DNA of 64,000 nt from Hoeflea_A sp965249925. GTDB lineage: Bacteria; Pseudomonadota; Alphaproteobacteria; Rhizobiales; Rhizobiaceae. Below the pieces are notes generated by a model, which made no database searches, was not told the DNA's origin, and saw only the letters and a program-made list of their open reading frames with translations. The position numbers and the translations under genes are program-made. Positions 49,100 to 57,802 of the stretch are shown piece after piece; the stretch's first letter is position 1, and each line of letters opens with the position of its first letter. The stretch lies in NCBI GenBank assembly GCA_965249925.1, contig OZ252260.1, positions 4,340,001 to 4,404,000 on the forward strand, in the 5' to 3' direction.

Positions 49100-51085
49100 A
49101 TGCAATCGACGGAATCGACAACCGACAACGAAACGTCGTTGCCCGGGCATGCGACACGCTGGTTGATATTTGCGATCGGCCTGGCGATGGCCCTTGGTGG
49201 CCTCGGCAATTCAACTCCGGCTTTCGGTCCGCTGCCGCGCATTGGTCCGTTTGACGTCGAAGCCTATCGGGCACTGCTGATGTCGGGCGGTGTCGTCGTT
49301 TGCATTTTGTCGGTGCCGGCCGAAACCTGGCTGCACGCGAAATCGCCCGTGGCGCGTTGGACAATGCGTGTATTCGATCTGGTGGTCGGCGCGGTCGCTC
49401 TCTACGCGTTTTGGCGCTTCTACGTCATTGTCACCGAACTTGACGAGGGAATCTTCTTTTTCGAACCCTGGGAAGCTCTGACCACGCTCGCCGGATGTGC
49501 GGCGATCATCCTGATGTGCTGGCGCATCTGGGGCCTGCCGCTGGCGCTGGTCGGCATCGTCATGCTGATTTACTTTTTCACCGGCCCATACTGGCCGGGC
49601 ATTTTCGAGACCGCGCCGGTGGATTTCATCGAGGACACCGCCGGCAATCTGTGGTTCAACAACAATGACGGTGTGCTCGGATCCATCATGGGCATCGTCA
49701 CCTCGACGATCTTTCCGTTCATTCTGCTCGGTGCCATGCTGGAGGCCTCCGGCGGCGGCCGCTCGCTGATCAAGATCGCCTTCGCCGCCATGCGCAACTT
49801 CCGCGGCGGGCCGGCCCATGCGGCAATCCTCGCCTCCGGCCTGTTCGGCACCATCTCCGGTTCCGCCGTCGCCAACGTGGTCGGCACCGGCGTCATCACC
49901 ATCCCGATGATCAAACGCCGCGGCTTCCGGCCGGAGTTTGCCGGCGGTGTCGAGGCCACCGCGTCGACCGGCGGCCAGGTGATGCCGCCGATCATGGGCG
50001 CGGCGGCGCTGGTGATGGCCGATTTCACCGGCATTTCCTATCTGACCATCATCGTCTGCGCGATCATCCCGGCGCTTGCCTACTACGGCTCGCTGTTCGT
50101 GGTTGTCGTCTTCGAGAGCCGGCGCCTCGGGGTCGAGGCGGGCAACGACGAGGAAGCGATCGAGGTCACGCTCACCGATTACATCAACCTCGTCCTGGTC
50201 GTGGTGCCGATCGTCATCGTGGTGGCGGCGCTGATCTTCGGTGCTTCGCCGGCCGGCTCGGCGATCCTGGCGCTGTTCTCGTTGATCCCGCTGAGCTTCC
50301 TCAACCCGGAAATCCGCCGGCGCCCGTTCACGCTGATCGAAGCGCTGTCCAGGGGCGGCGTCAATATGGGACGGCTGATGATGGCGGCCGGCGTGGTCGG
50401 GATCACCGTCGGCGTATTGGGCACCACCGGTCTGCCCAACGATTTCGCTCTCGCCATTTCCGGAGCGGCCGAGCAATATCTGATCTTCACGCTGGTAATG
50501 GCGGCGGCCGCCGCCCTGGTGCTTGGTATGGGCATGCCGACGCTGCCGGCCTACCTGACAATCGTGCTGATCCTTGGGCCGTCCATGCTGGCCATGGGAC
50601 TGACGCCGCTGACCAGCCACATGTTCGTCTTCTATTTTGGCGTGGCGTCGGTCATCACGCCGCCGGTGGCGATCGCCGCCTACGCGGCCGCCGCAGTTGC
50701 CGGCGGCGGCGCCATCGCAACCTCTATTGCCGCGGTGAGGATCGGCATCGTCATTTTTGCCATCCCCTTCGCCTTTGCGCTCAATCCGGAAATGCTGATT
50801 GTCAGTCAGGCCGATCCAAACGGCCAGGCGGCCGGTCTTATGGGCGTGGTGTTTATGATCCTGCGGCTGTGCCTTATGATCCTGCTGTTTGCCTCGGCCA
50901 CCAGCCGGTTCGACGCGACCCGCATCTCGATGCCGGAAGCCGTCGCCCGCTTCGCGGCCGGTATCCTGTTGATTGCGCCACAGCCGGAAGTCTATTTGAC
51001 CGGTGTCGTGCTGGGGCTGGCGATGATCGTCTGGAACCGTCTGCGGGGTCGCGATACGGTGGAAGCATCGTCGGGAAAGATCTGA
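49100..51085 (+). CDS. TRAP transporter fused permease (small plus large membrane subunits)
   Basis: A 661-residue permease in which the 4-helix DctQ-like part (about residues 15-150) and the 12-helix DctM-like part (about 180-640) are one chain, the normal form for TAXI systems. The DctM-type segments SGLFGTISGSAVANVVGTGVITIPMIKRRGF (about 251-281) and EATASTGGQVMPPIMGAAALVMADF are diagnostic. It drives Na+- or H+-coupled uptake of the ligand presented by the TAXI protein. Its stop overlaps nothing; the sulfatase gene begins 1 base later. Confidence 0.94.
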   Translation: MQSTESTTDNETSLPGHATRWLIFAIGLAMALGGLGNSTPAFGPLPRIGPFDVEAYRALLMSGGVVVCILSVPAETWLHAKSPVARWTMRVFDLVVGAVALYAFWRFYVIVTELDEGIFFFEPWEALTTLAGCAAIILMCWRIWGLPLALVGIVMLIYFFTGPYWPGIFETAPVDFIEDTAGNLWFNNNDGVLGSIMGIVTSTIFPFILLGAMLEASGGGRSLIKIAFAAMRNFRGGPAHAAILASGLFGTISGSAVANVVGTGVITIPMIKRRGFRPEFAGGVEATASTGGQVMPPIMGAAALVMADFTGISYLTIIVCAIIPALAYYGSLFVVVVFESRRLGVEAGNDEEAIEVTLTDYINLVLVVVPIVIVVAALIFGASPAGSAILALFSLIPLSFLNPEIRRRPFTLIEALSRGGVNMGRLMMAAGVVGITVGVLGTTGLPNDFALAISGAAEQYLIFTLVMAAAAALVLGMGMPTLPAYLTIVLILGPSMLAMGLTPLTSHMFVFYFGVASVITPPVAIAAYAAAAVAGGGAIATSIAAVRIGIVIFAIPFAFALNPEMLIVSQADPNGQAAGLMGVVFMILRLCLMILLFASATSRFDATRISMPEAVARFAAGILLIAPQPEVYLTGVVLGLAMIVWNRLRGRDTVEASSGKI

Positions 51086-51086
51086 C

Positions 51087-52649
51087 ATGAGCGAACGCCC
51101 GAACTTCCTGTATTTCATGACCGACCAGCACCGTGCGGACTGGCTCGGCTGCATGGGGCACCCGGTGGTGCGCACCCCGAATATCGACGCCATCGCCGCA
51201 CGGGGCACGGTTTTCGATCGGTTTTACGTCGCCACCCCGGTCTGCATGCCCAACCGGGCGAGCTTCATGACCGGACGTTATCCGAGCGTCCATGGCCTGC
51301 GTTACAACGGCTGTTATCTATCGCACCGCGCCAACACCTTTGTCGACGTTCTCAAGGCGGCCGGATACCGGACGGCATCCATCGGAAAAAGCCACCTGCA
51401 GCCCTTCACCGATCAGCCGCCGATGCCGCGCAAAAAGGTCCGCACCGGACCGATCGAAGAGGCGTGGAAGCAGGAGGTCGGCGATTTCACCGCGGAAGAG
51501 CCGGTCCACTACGACGCGCAAGGCCGCTTCCATTTCCCGACACCCTATTACGGCTACGATCGCGTCGACGTGGTGACGGGCCATGGCGATCGTGCCGGTG
51601 GGCATTACCGCCAATGGTTCCGGAATCAGACCGACGACTGGCCTGCGCTGATTGACCCCGCGAACCAGTTGCCGCACAACTACACCTGCCCGCAGGCGTT
51701 CCGCACACCGGTTCCGGAAGAGCTGTACCCGACATCCTATGTGCGTGACCGCGCAGCGGATTATCTGCGCGACCGGGCAGGGGACGATGCGCCGTTTTTT
51801 GCCTTTGTCAGCTTCCCCGACCCGCACCATCCGTTCAATCCACCCGGTCGTTACTGGGACATGTACAGTCCCGATGAATTCGATCTGCCCATCCGGTATG
51901 CGGATCACCACAACCCGCCGCCGCCGCTTGTCGACGCGATCGCCGCGCATGAGCGTGGTGTCGTGCACCGCGTCAGGCAGGCGAGTTTTCTCGCCGACGA
52001 CCAGCACGTACGGGAGGCGATGGCGCTCACCGCCGGCATGGTCTCCATGATCGATGACGCGGTGGGCTCGGTGATCCAAACATTGAAAGAAACCGGTTTG
52101 GACGACAACACGGTCATTATCTTCAACTCAGACCACGGCGACTATCTGGGCGACTTCAACCTGCTTCTGAAGGGCGCCTGGCCAAAGGAAGGGATCAACC
52201 GTGTGCCGATGATCTGGTCGGATCCGCGCACACGGTCGGCAAACCGGACGGATGCGCTGTGCTCGACCGTCGATATCGCGCCGTCGATCCTCGACCGCGC
52301 CGGTGTCGATCCCTATTTCGGTCTCCAGGGCCGGAGTTTTTTGCCGTGCCTGCGCGGTGAGGAATGGCATCGCGAACAACTGCTGATCGAATACAACGAC
52401 GGCGGCCGGCGCATGGGCTTCGACCCACCGGCACGGGTCCGGACGCTCGTCGCCGGTCCGTGGAAACTGTCGCTCTACAAGGACTGCGACTGGGGCGAGC
52501 TCTACAATCTTGTGGAAGACCCGAAGGAGCTCGACAACCTCTGGAACCATCCGCAATACGCGGCCGTCCGTAACGATCTGACACTGTCTTTGGCTCACCA
52601 GCTGATCGGCCAGATGGACGAAAGCCCGCGTTCCACGCGCCTGGCCTGA
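51087..52649 (+). CDS. Sulfatase / alkaline-phosphatase-superfamily hydrolase with CxPxR site
   Basis: A 520-residue type I sulfatase. The modification motif CMPNR puts the formylglycine precursor at Cys53, within PVCMPNRASFMTGRYPSVHG (about 51-70). Metal ligands are expected in FMTDQH (Asp13, Gln14) and NSDHGDYLGD. There is no signal peptide, so it should act in the cytoplasm on an imported sulfate ester or possibly a phosphonate monoester, using a formylglycine-generating enzyme encoded elsewhere. It begins 1 base after the TRAP permease gene, strongly suggesting that the transporter ligand is its substrate. Choline sulfate, aryl sulfate and phosphonate esters are all possible. Confidence 0.9.
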   Translation: MSERPNFLYFMTDQHRADWLGCMGHPVVRTPNIDAIAARGTVFDRFYVATPVCMPNRASFMTGRYPSVHGLRYNGCYLSHRANTFVDVLKAAGYRTASIGKSHLQPFTDQPPMPRKKVRTGPIEEAWKQEVGDFTAEEPVHYDAQGRFHFPTPYYGYDRVDVVTGHGDRAGGHYRQWFRNQTDDWPALIDPANQLPHNYTCPQAFRTPVPEELYPTSYVRDRAADYLRDRAGDDAPFFAFVSFPDPHHPFNPPGRYWDMYSPDEFDLPIRYADHHNPPPPLVDAIAAHERGVVHRVRQASFLADDQHVREAMALTAGMVSMIDDAVGSVIQTLKETGLDDNTVIIFNSDHGDYLGDFNLLLKGAWPKEGINRVPMIWSDPRTRSANRTDALCSTVDIAPSILDRAGVDPYFGLQGRSFLPCLRGEEWHREQLLIEYNDGGRRMGFDPPARVRTLVAGPWKLSLYKDCDWGELYNLVEDPKELDNLWNHPQYAAVRNDLTLSLAHQLIGQMDESPRSTRLA

Positions 52650-52670
52650 TTGCCGCACCGGTTCGTTGCC

Positions 52671-53384
52671 TCACTCGGTCCCGTCGACGGTGGCATGTCC
52701 CAGCGTAAAGACCGGCTTTGCCTGATAGGTTCGCAGATAGCGGCGAAGTTCACCGCTTTCCGCCATTGACTTGAGCTGACTGACAATCTCCTCTCCGAAT
52801 TGTCTTCGCAAAGCGCCGTCGTGAATGCGCAGTACCTCTTCAATCTGCTCTGGCGTGACGGGCGCTGCCCCGGCGATCCGTTCTGCAGAACCGAACTCGG
52901 GATCAAGCTCACCGGAATTTGCAGCGGTACCTGGGATTTGCTTGCGACCGTCATCGGCTGCGACATCCTGTGCAGGCATGGTGCTGGCCAGGACAATGAG
53001 CTCTTCAACTATTTCCGGCTCGACTTCTAGGCGTAGCGCGCCGTCAAGAGATAATGCTGGCGTTCCGCTCAAGTCGGCGACGCTCGCGGCAGGAGGCAGC
53101 GGATCATCGGCGCTCGAAGCCGCCAGATCGTATCGGTTCGGGTCGTCGATCACCAGGGGCGCAAGGATGATGATGGTTGCGCAAAGTGACGCCGTCACCG
53201 CGCCGGCGACCAGCCAATGGTGCATGCGCCAATGACGCAGCGGGCTGCCGAGCCGAAAAACGGTCGTTTGCCTGCGCCGGTCGAACGCGTCGAGACCGGC
53301 CCGGATCGCCCGGTCCTCCGCTTCAGCTGAGGGCGGCTGGACTTTCAAGGCGTTCAAGCGCGCTTTGAGTTCCTGTCTGTTCAT
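52671..53384 (-). CDS. Putative transmembrane anti-sigma factor
   Basis: A 237-residue protein with a charged cytoplasmic N-terminus (about 1-55), one transmembrane helix (about 58-77) and a periplasmic region rich in Glu, Ala and Pro, ending in a helical domain (PVTPEQIEEVLRIHDGALRRQFGEEIV). I do not recognise a zinc anti-sigma motif, so the call rests on position: its ATG lies inside the end of an ECF sigma gene and overlaps it by 62 bases. It would hold the sigma factor at the membrane until an envelope signal. The start could also be the GTG at 53393. Confidence 0.7.
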   Translation of the reverse strand: MNRQELKARLNALKVQPPSAEAEDRAIRAGLDAFDRRRQTTVFRLGSPLRHWRMHHWLVAGAVTASLCATIIILAPLVIDDPNRYDLAASSADDPLPPAASVADLSGTPALSLDGALRLEVEPEIVEELIVLASTMPAQDVAADDGRKQIPGTAANSGELDPEFGSAERIAGAAPVTPEQIEEVLRIHDGALRRQFGEEIVSQLKSMAESGELRRYLRTYQAKPVFTLGHATVDGTE

Positions 53385-53919
53385 CGTCCTCACGTTCGAG
53401 CTTTCGATTCAAAAGGGTGACGGCCTTGTTCAGGCGCCAACCGACCGTCCCGATCGGGCAGTCGAGGATTTCTGCCGTTTCCCTATGGGTCAATCCCTCA
53501 CCCAACACAAGGATCGCCACATCGCGTTCCGACGCGGGGAGTTGCAGGAGGAGGTCCCAGAGTTGCGAGGCCGTCACCGACGCCTCCTGACGTGGCGGAT
53601 CGGTCGTGTCACTGAGCTTGCCAAAAGCCTGTTTCAGGCGCGTGCGCCGAAACTCCTTGCGGCGATAATCCAGTGCCTTGGTCAGCACGACGCGGTATAG
53701 CCAGCTGGTGAAGGCCGATCGTCCGTCGAAGGTGCCGATCGATCCCATCAGTTTGACGACGACGTCCTGTGTGATGTCTTCGGCAACGATCGGATCGCCG
53801 CAGATTTTCTGCGCAAACGCATAGATGGTTGCGTAGTGGCGGCGAAACAGCCGCTCCAACGCAGCCCTGTCGCCCGTTGCCGCTTGACGAGCCAGCTGTT
53901 TATCGCTTTCTGCAGACAT
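53323..53919 (-). CDS. ECF-type RNA polymerase sigma factor
   Basis: A 198-residue sigma factor from the ATG at 53919. Region 2 is visible in GDRAALERLFRRHYATIYAFAQKICGDPIVAEDITQDVVVKLM (about 17-58) and SAFTSWLYRVVLTKALDYRRKE; region 4 in LQLPASERDVAILVLGEGLTHRETAEILDCPIGTVGWRLNKAV (about 124-166). The frame is open to 54021, but that extension resembles no sigma and crosses A-tracts likely to be promoter. It directs transcription of a stress regulon under control of the overlapping anti-sigma gene. Confidence 0.92.
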   Translation of the reverse strand: MSAESDKQLARQAATGDRAALERLFRRHYATIYAFAQKICGDPIVAEDITQDVVVKLMGSIGTFDGRSAFTSWLYRVVLTKALDYRRKEFRRTRLKQAFGKLSDTTDPPRQEASVTASQLWDLLLQLPASERDVAILVLGEGLTHRETAEILDCPIGTVGWRLNKAVTLLNRKLEREDDEQTGTQSALERLESPAALS

Positions 53920-53977
53920 AGGTCCTATCAGGTCAGGATCTTGTAAGTGTCTTGTCTGTATTACGCCGCGATCGCGG

Positions 53978-54008
53978 TTTTTTTTGGCGGACCGTAAGTT
54001 TTTTTGGC
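53978..54008 (-). repeat. Two phased A-tracts upstream of the sigma gene
   Basis: On the minus strand GCCAAAAAAA occurs twice, with T-runs on the plus strand at 53978-53985 and 53999-54005, each followed by GGC. The tracts start 21 bases apart, about two helical turns, so the DNA should be bent here, 60-90 bases upstream of the sigma gene ATG. An UP-element or a bent operator are possible. Confidence 0.5.
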
Positions 54009-54049
54009 AGAGAGTGGACATTTTCTGCTTTTCGATACTTTGACAGAGT

Positions 54050-54080
54050 GCCGGTAGAGACCACAGGCGTCTCTACCGGC
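54050..54080. terminator. Strong hairpin between the ARPP-1-like gene and the sigma gene
   Basis: GCCGGTAGAGAC (54050-54061) and GTCTCTACCGGC (54069-54080) form a perfect 12-bp stem with a 7-base loop. It lies 35 bases past the end of the 54115-55173 gene. Neither strand shows a proper T-run after it. It may still end that gene's mRNA or stop it reading into the sigma operon. Confidence 0.6.
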
Positions 54081-54114
54081 GTTGCCCTTGCGCCTGGTCT
54101 ACTCGTTCAAGGTG

Positions 54115-55173
54115 TTAATCACTTGCGATGAAGTTGAGATGGACAAGGCTCCCATCCAGCTTCCGTGCCCCGAAGGACAGTATGTGCCCGACGATCCCGG
54201 TTTCGACCACAGTCCCGTTTGAAAGGCGGATGTCGCTCTTTCGATTCCCGCGCTTGAGAAAGGCCTTGGCCTCTTCCGGTTGAGGGACCGCTCTGTTGGC
54301 ACCGTCCCGCTGTTTGGCGACGGCTTCCGTTACGCTTGCACGCAACACTTTTGGCCACATCTTCTGGAACAATCCGTTCGAGCCGTAGACATCGGCGCTG
54401 TTGAGCTTCCCGTTGATTGCGACGACATAGCCGATCACATCATCATCCTTTTCCCCGAATGGCTGCAGTACGGACAGGTATCGCTGCTCCGCTTCCCGCA
54501 GAACCGGGTTTTCCAGCGCCAACTGAAGACTGGTTGGCGATTCCGGTGCGACGATCTGGGTGCCGACGTTTTTCGACAGGTCCGCCTGTGCCTTGGCGAC
54601 ATCGCGCCAGACCTCGTTCTGGCTCGATGCCGGGTCCGGCAAAGATGCCACGACGGCCGACCGTGGCGCGGTTCTGGCGAGGAGTGGCGTTCGCACGGCA
54701 AGTTTCAGTTCGCGCGACGGTGCTGATCGGGTCGCACTGATGAACAGGCTGCCGTTCTCTCCCGCGCGCGGGTTCCAGCGCCCCGCCTCGACGCAATAGG
54801 AATCGATCTGCGTCGGCCCCGACTGCGGTTTGAGGATCAGGCTGGTGGTGAGGACACGGTCCTGTTTGCCGCCCTTCACCATATCGCCCGACTGAATGAA
54901 AACTTCCTGGTCGGACAGGTTTTCGATCGACAAATGACCGACCTCACCGGTCTCGTGCAAACGCACCAGATTGCTCTGCATCGCCTCAGCGAGCGTGAGG
55001 GGCACCGGTCCGGGTGCCGAAAGACCATGGACGAGATAGATCGACAGGTTTTCGTGGGTGAAGGGACCGCTCAGGCGATCTATCCGATCCTCGGAGACCG
55101 CCTGATGGGGCAGGACGAGAATGACCAGAAACAGCAGAACGCGGATACCGGCCGAAAGGTAGGAATATGGCAT
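54115..55173 (-). CDS. Secreted protein with ARPP-1 (DUF6569)-like domain
   Basis: A 352-residue exported protein with signal peptide (residues 1-27, IRVLLFLVILVLPHQAVSED). The segment PLTLAEAMQSNLVRLHETGEVGHLSIENLSDQEVFIQSGDMVKGGKQDRVL (about 57-107) matches my recollection of the ARPP-1 domain, with its recurrent GDxxxGGxQxR pattern. The domain has no known activity. It lies upstream of, and on the same strand as, the ECF sigma/anti-sigma pair, so it may belong to the same envelope-stress response. A single cysteine is present. Assignment is moderate. Confidence 0.65.
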   Translation of the reverse strand: MPYSYLSAGIRVLLFLVILVLPHQAVSEDRIDRLSGPFTHENLSIYLVHGLSAPGPVPLTLAEAMQSNLVRLHETGEVGHLSIENLSDQEVFIQSGDMVKGGKQDRVLTTSLILKPQSGPTQIDSYCVEAGRWNPRAGENGSLFISATRSAPSRELKLAVRTPLLARTAPRSAVVASLPDPASSQNEVWRDVAKAQADLSKNVGTQIVAPESPTSLQLALENPVLREAEQRYLSVLQPFGEKDDDVIGYVVAINGKLNSADVYGSNGLFQKMWPKVLRASVTEAVAKQRDGANRAVPQPEEAKAFLKRGNRKSDIRLSNGTVVETGIVGHILSFGARKLDGSLVHLNFIASD

Positions 55174-55394
55174 GTTGACCTCGCTGACGCTTTGAACCCC
55201 ACTCCGACATCAGATGAGACGTCCGTCGAAGGCGTTTGCTTGGATCACTCACGAAAAGAGTTTTCAGCGATAGTGCAAAGCAAGTACCCAGGTATGTTTC
55301 GGCTCTTAATTTATTTCGGCACGGGAATGTGAAACTTGTGTTTGGCGCCATGCGGCATTGAGTTTGCTGCGTCTTATCGGAGTCGCAGGCTGAA

Positions 55395-55423
55395 TTGACT
55401 TGCCGTTTCTCAGGGTGAACAAT
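55395..55423 (+). promoter_or_regulatory. Sigma-70-type promoter for the 55475 gene
   Basis: TTGACT (55395-55400), a 17-base spacer and AACAAT (55418-55423) match the consensus at 5 and 4 positions. The expected start near 55430 leaves a 45-base leader ending in an AGGAGGA ribosome site. It sits in the 301-base gap 55174-55474 between divergent genes, where I see no other feature and no clear leftward promoter. Confidence 0.6.
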
Positions 55424-55474
55424 TCTCCAGCGTCGTCTTGCAAGCCTAAGGAGTCCGTGCAGCAGGAGGAGAAC

Positions 55475-56116
55475 ATGTCTGACCATCAAAACCACAGTGC
55501 ACTCTGGATGGTTGTTTTGGTGTCACTGATGGGCCTGGTTTTAGTCCCGCAACCGTCGACTCATGCGCAAACCGTCGATGAAACAGCGAAACAGGAGGGT
55601 TTGGCGGAACGTATTCTGCCGGCCGACGAGCCGGAAATCCGGCGCCTGCGCCCCCATTGGTATATCAACCGAGCTTTCGACGCCTACACGGATGCGCTGG
55701 CGGAAAACAAGCCGACCTTCTTGTTCTTCACCGCTCAACAGTGCGGATTCTGCCTGACGCAGATGGAGCAATTCCGATGCCCGGCCATCGTCCGCTACGC
55801 CGGCTTCATGAAATTCGGCCTCGCCTGGCGCCACGAAGACGACGGCGGCGATCGTCTCGCCGCAGCGCTCAACGTCCAGCGCTATCCAACGACGCTCATT
55901 CTCAAGACCGACATGGACCGCCTTCACGTGATAGGACGCATCGAGGGCGTTTTCACGGCCAAGGACATCGACGGTGTGATTCAGGAAGCGTTCCGCGATT
56001 TCGTCGAGGCGGAGGGAACGCGGATGCCCGATCTGCTGAGTGTTGCCGAAACACGGGAGATGCTCGATCAGTCAGGAATTGAGCGGCCGAGCGAAGCCTT
56101 CTGCACAGGAGAGTAG
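55475..56116 (+). CDS. Secreted thioredoxin-fold protein with CGFC motif
   Basis: A 213-residue protein with a signal peptide or N-terminal anchor (about 9-32, ending STHAQT) and a thioredoxin-like domain with CGFC (Cys90, Cys93) in FFTAQQCGFCLTQMEQFRCP, and a cis-proline in VQRYPTTLILKTD (about 135-147). A third cysteine (about residue 103) follows the motif. It resembles the SoxW/thioredoxin_7 group. It would act on disulfides in the periplasm. The ATG at 55475 follows AGGAGGA. It converges with an operon ending in a cysteine-rich protein, a suggestive but unproven pairing. Confidence 0.8.
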   Translation: MSDHQNHSALWMVVLVSLMGLVLVPQPSTHAQTVDETAKQEGLAERILPADEPEIRRLRPHWYINRAFDAYTDALAENKPTFLFFTAQQCGFCLTQMEQFRCPAIVRYAGFMKFGLAWRHEDDGGDRLAAALNVQRYPTTLILKTDMDRLHVIGRIEGVFTAKDIDGVIQEAFRDFVEAEGTRMPDLLSVAETREMLDQSGIERPSEAFCTGE

Positions 56117-56207
56117 CGTATGTATGCCGCGGGGCACTCGACCGCTGTGATCCACCGCGCCACGAATGATCGGGCCTCGGGCATTGCGGTGCATGCGGGT
56201 CAGGAAA

Positions 56208-56963
56208 TCAGCAACATCCGCATTTGCAGCGTGCGACATAGCTGTCGCAGTGGTTGGGCAGGACCGCGACCGCGACCAGAACCGGGCGCGACAAGCACCC
56301 ATCGGCGGCCACCCGGGCATAGGCGACTTCGCACCGGTCCACATCCGGCAAGCGATCCTTGTCGAGCACCGTCGATCCGTCTTTGGACGTTGACGCGCCG
56401 GCCGGTTGTTTCCCGTGGAAGGCGTTGCAGTCGATATTGACCACCAGCTGCACGGTCTTTTCCTGACAGGGCCCCAGTTTGAATTTTGTTTCCGACAGTG
56501 CCGCCGCCCATCCAAGGTCTTTGCCACTGGCGGTGGTGAAATCACTGACGGACAGTGTGATTTCCCGGTCGCGCCTGGTATCGTTTTCGATGGTCAGGGA
56601 GATCGAGCGGCGCTCCGAGCAGCGCGCCTGAATCACCACATCTGCATCGCAGATGCAGCAGTCGCAGCAACTGTCATACCCGCAGCATTTATCATGGCAG
56701 GTGTAGTCACAGCCGCAGTCGCACCCGCAATCGCAATGCGTATGCCTTCTGCCTTTTGGATACACCGACCGCATCTGCATGGATCCGTCCATCGGATCGT
56801 ACATCTGACCGCTTATCCGCTGGATCTGGGTGTATCCGTCGCGCAGGCTGTCGCAGTACTCGTCGATATCCATCATCCGCATGCCGCCTGATCGGTAACT
56901 ATATCCGTAGAACACCTGTGGCTTTGCGGAGGGGCGATTTCTGTGCATCTGTAGGCCTTGCAT
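56208..56963 (-). CDS. Cysteine-rich protein with Ig-like C-terminal region, unrecognised family
   Basis: I do not recognise this 251-residue protein. Residues 1-70 are polar with several Met and Tyr. Residues 77-105 contain 13 cysteines in 29 positions (CDCGCDCGC, CC, CC, CC pairs), next to HTH, which looks like a metal-binding or disulfide knot. Residues 107-245 form a beta-rich, Ig-like segment (SISLTIENDTRRDREITLSVSDF), with single cysteines at intervals, and the protein ends RCKCGCC. There is no signal peptide. The ATG at 56963 is chosen for the GGAGG 5 bases upstream; the open frame starts at 56999. It is the third gene of an operon with the two genes that follow here. Confidence 0.75.
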   Translation of the reverse strand: MQGLQMHRNRPSAKPQVFYGYSYRSGGMRMMDIDEYCDSLRDGYTQIQRISGQMYDPMDGSMQMRSVYPKGRRHTHCDCGCDCGCDYTCHDKCCGYDSCCDCCICDADVVIQARCSERRSISLTIENDTRRDREITLSVSDFTTASGKDLGWAAALSETKFKLGPCQEKTVQLVVNIDCNAFHGKQPAGASTSKDGSTVLDKDRLPDVDRCEVAYARVAADGCLSRPVLVAVAVLPNHCDSYVARCKCGCC

Positions 56964-57008
56964 TGTATCCTCCAACTCCTCGATCTTAGTGCGTCGCACC
57001 GGTCTTCA

Positions 57009-57773
57009 TCAGACGGCCAGGACATGCACGGTCAGGGTCTCCGACAGGATTTGAATGGAGGCCGTCGCCTGCACCCTTTTGGGAATCTTGTCGGGTATCT
57101 GAAACTTGAAGGTTGTCGTCACCGATTCACCCGCCGCAACGGTTATCGGGTCGTTTGTGACGCGTAAGGGAGCGAAACTGTCGAGTTCAGCCTGATAGCT
57201 TTTGGCCAGCGCCGCCGTGACGTCGTCCAGTTTGCCGTCCGTGTCGGCAAGTGCTTTCAACGCCGCCCGCAACGCCCGGCAATGCAGCATATCAAGATCC
57301 AGTTGAACGGCGCCGACCTTACCGACGTTAACGTCTTGATTGCCGTGGTTCACGAAGACGATCGACTTTTCGAAGGTCGCCCCGGGCGGCCCCTCCAGGA
57401 AGTACTCGGACGATATGATCTCAAGGTCCACGACCTCCGCCACGATCGCTTCGACCGCATGCACCACGCCCTCGATAGCCAGTTCGAAATGGTGGACCCC
57501 GGCCCGCGTGCTGGCGGGAAGGGCGACATTGATAGCGAGGTCTTTGTGCGCATTGGGCCTGACGGTGAGACGCGGCAGATCGATGGGTTTGAACTCCGGT
57601 TCACCTCTCTTGCGCCTGCCGGCTCTTGTCAGTTTGAGGTCGCGAAGCTTGACCTTTTCGCCGACCTTGTTGCGAAGACTGAGGTTGCCCTGCAGGAATC
57701 CGGGCTCGCCCGCAAGAACCAGCGGCGATACCACCTCCAGTTTCGGTGATGCGGTCTTCTTCGAAACGGCCAT
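57009..57773 (-). CDS. Two-domain Ig-like protein of unknown function
   Basis: I do not recognise this 254-residue protein. It lacks a signal peptide and reads as two beta-sandwich domains: about 10-120 (GNLSLRNKVGEKVKLRDLKL; LTVRPNAHKDLAINVALPAST) and about 120-254 (FEKSIVFVNHGNQDVNVGKV; TVAAGESVTTTFKFQIPD). Both repeat the pattern of a core strand, a NAxKDL or GESVTT turn and a following strand seen in Ig-like carbohydrate- or surface-protein domains. A GAAGG box precedes the ATG. It is the middle gene of the operon, 45 bases from the cysteine-rich gene. Confidence 0.7.
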   Translation of the reverse strand: MAVSKKTASPKLEVVSPLVLAGEPGFLQGNLSLRNKVGEKVKLRDLKLTRAGRRKRGEPEFKPIDLPRLTVRPNAHKDLAINVALPASTRAGVHHFELAIEGVVHAVEAIVAEVVDLEIISSEYFLEGPPGATFEKSIVFVNHGNQDVNVGKVGAVQLDLDMLHCRALRAALKALADTDGKLDDVTAALAKSYQAELDSFAPLRVTNDPITVAAGESVTTTFKFQIPDKIPKRVQATASIQILSETLTVHVLAV

Positions 57774-57802
57774 TCCAAATACCTTCTCGCGCCGTCAGCC
57801 GG

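Noticed and set aside
49211..51208. Minus-strand open frame (665 codons) opposite the TRAP permease
   Set aside because: Extremely rich in Asp, His, Gln and Arg, the typical shadow of a hydrophobic membrane-protein gene.
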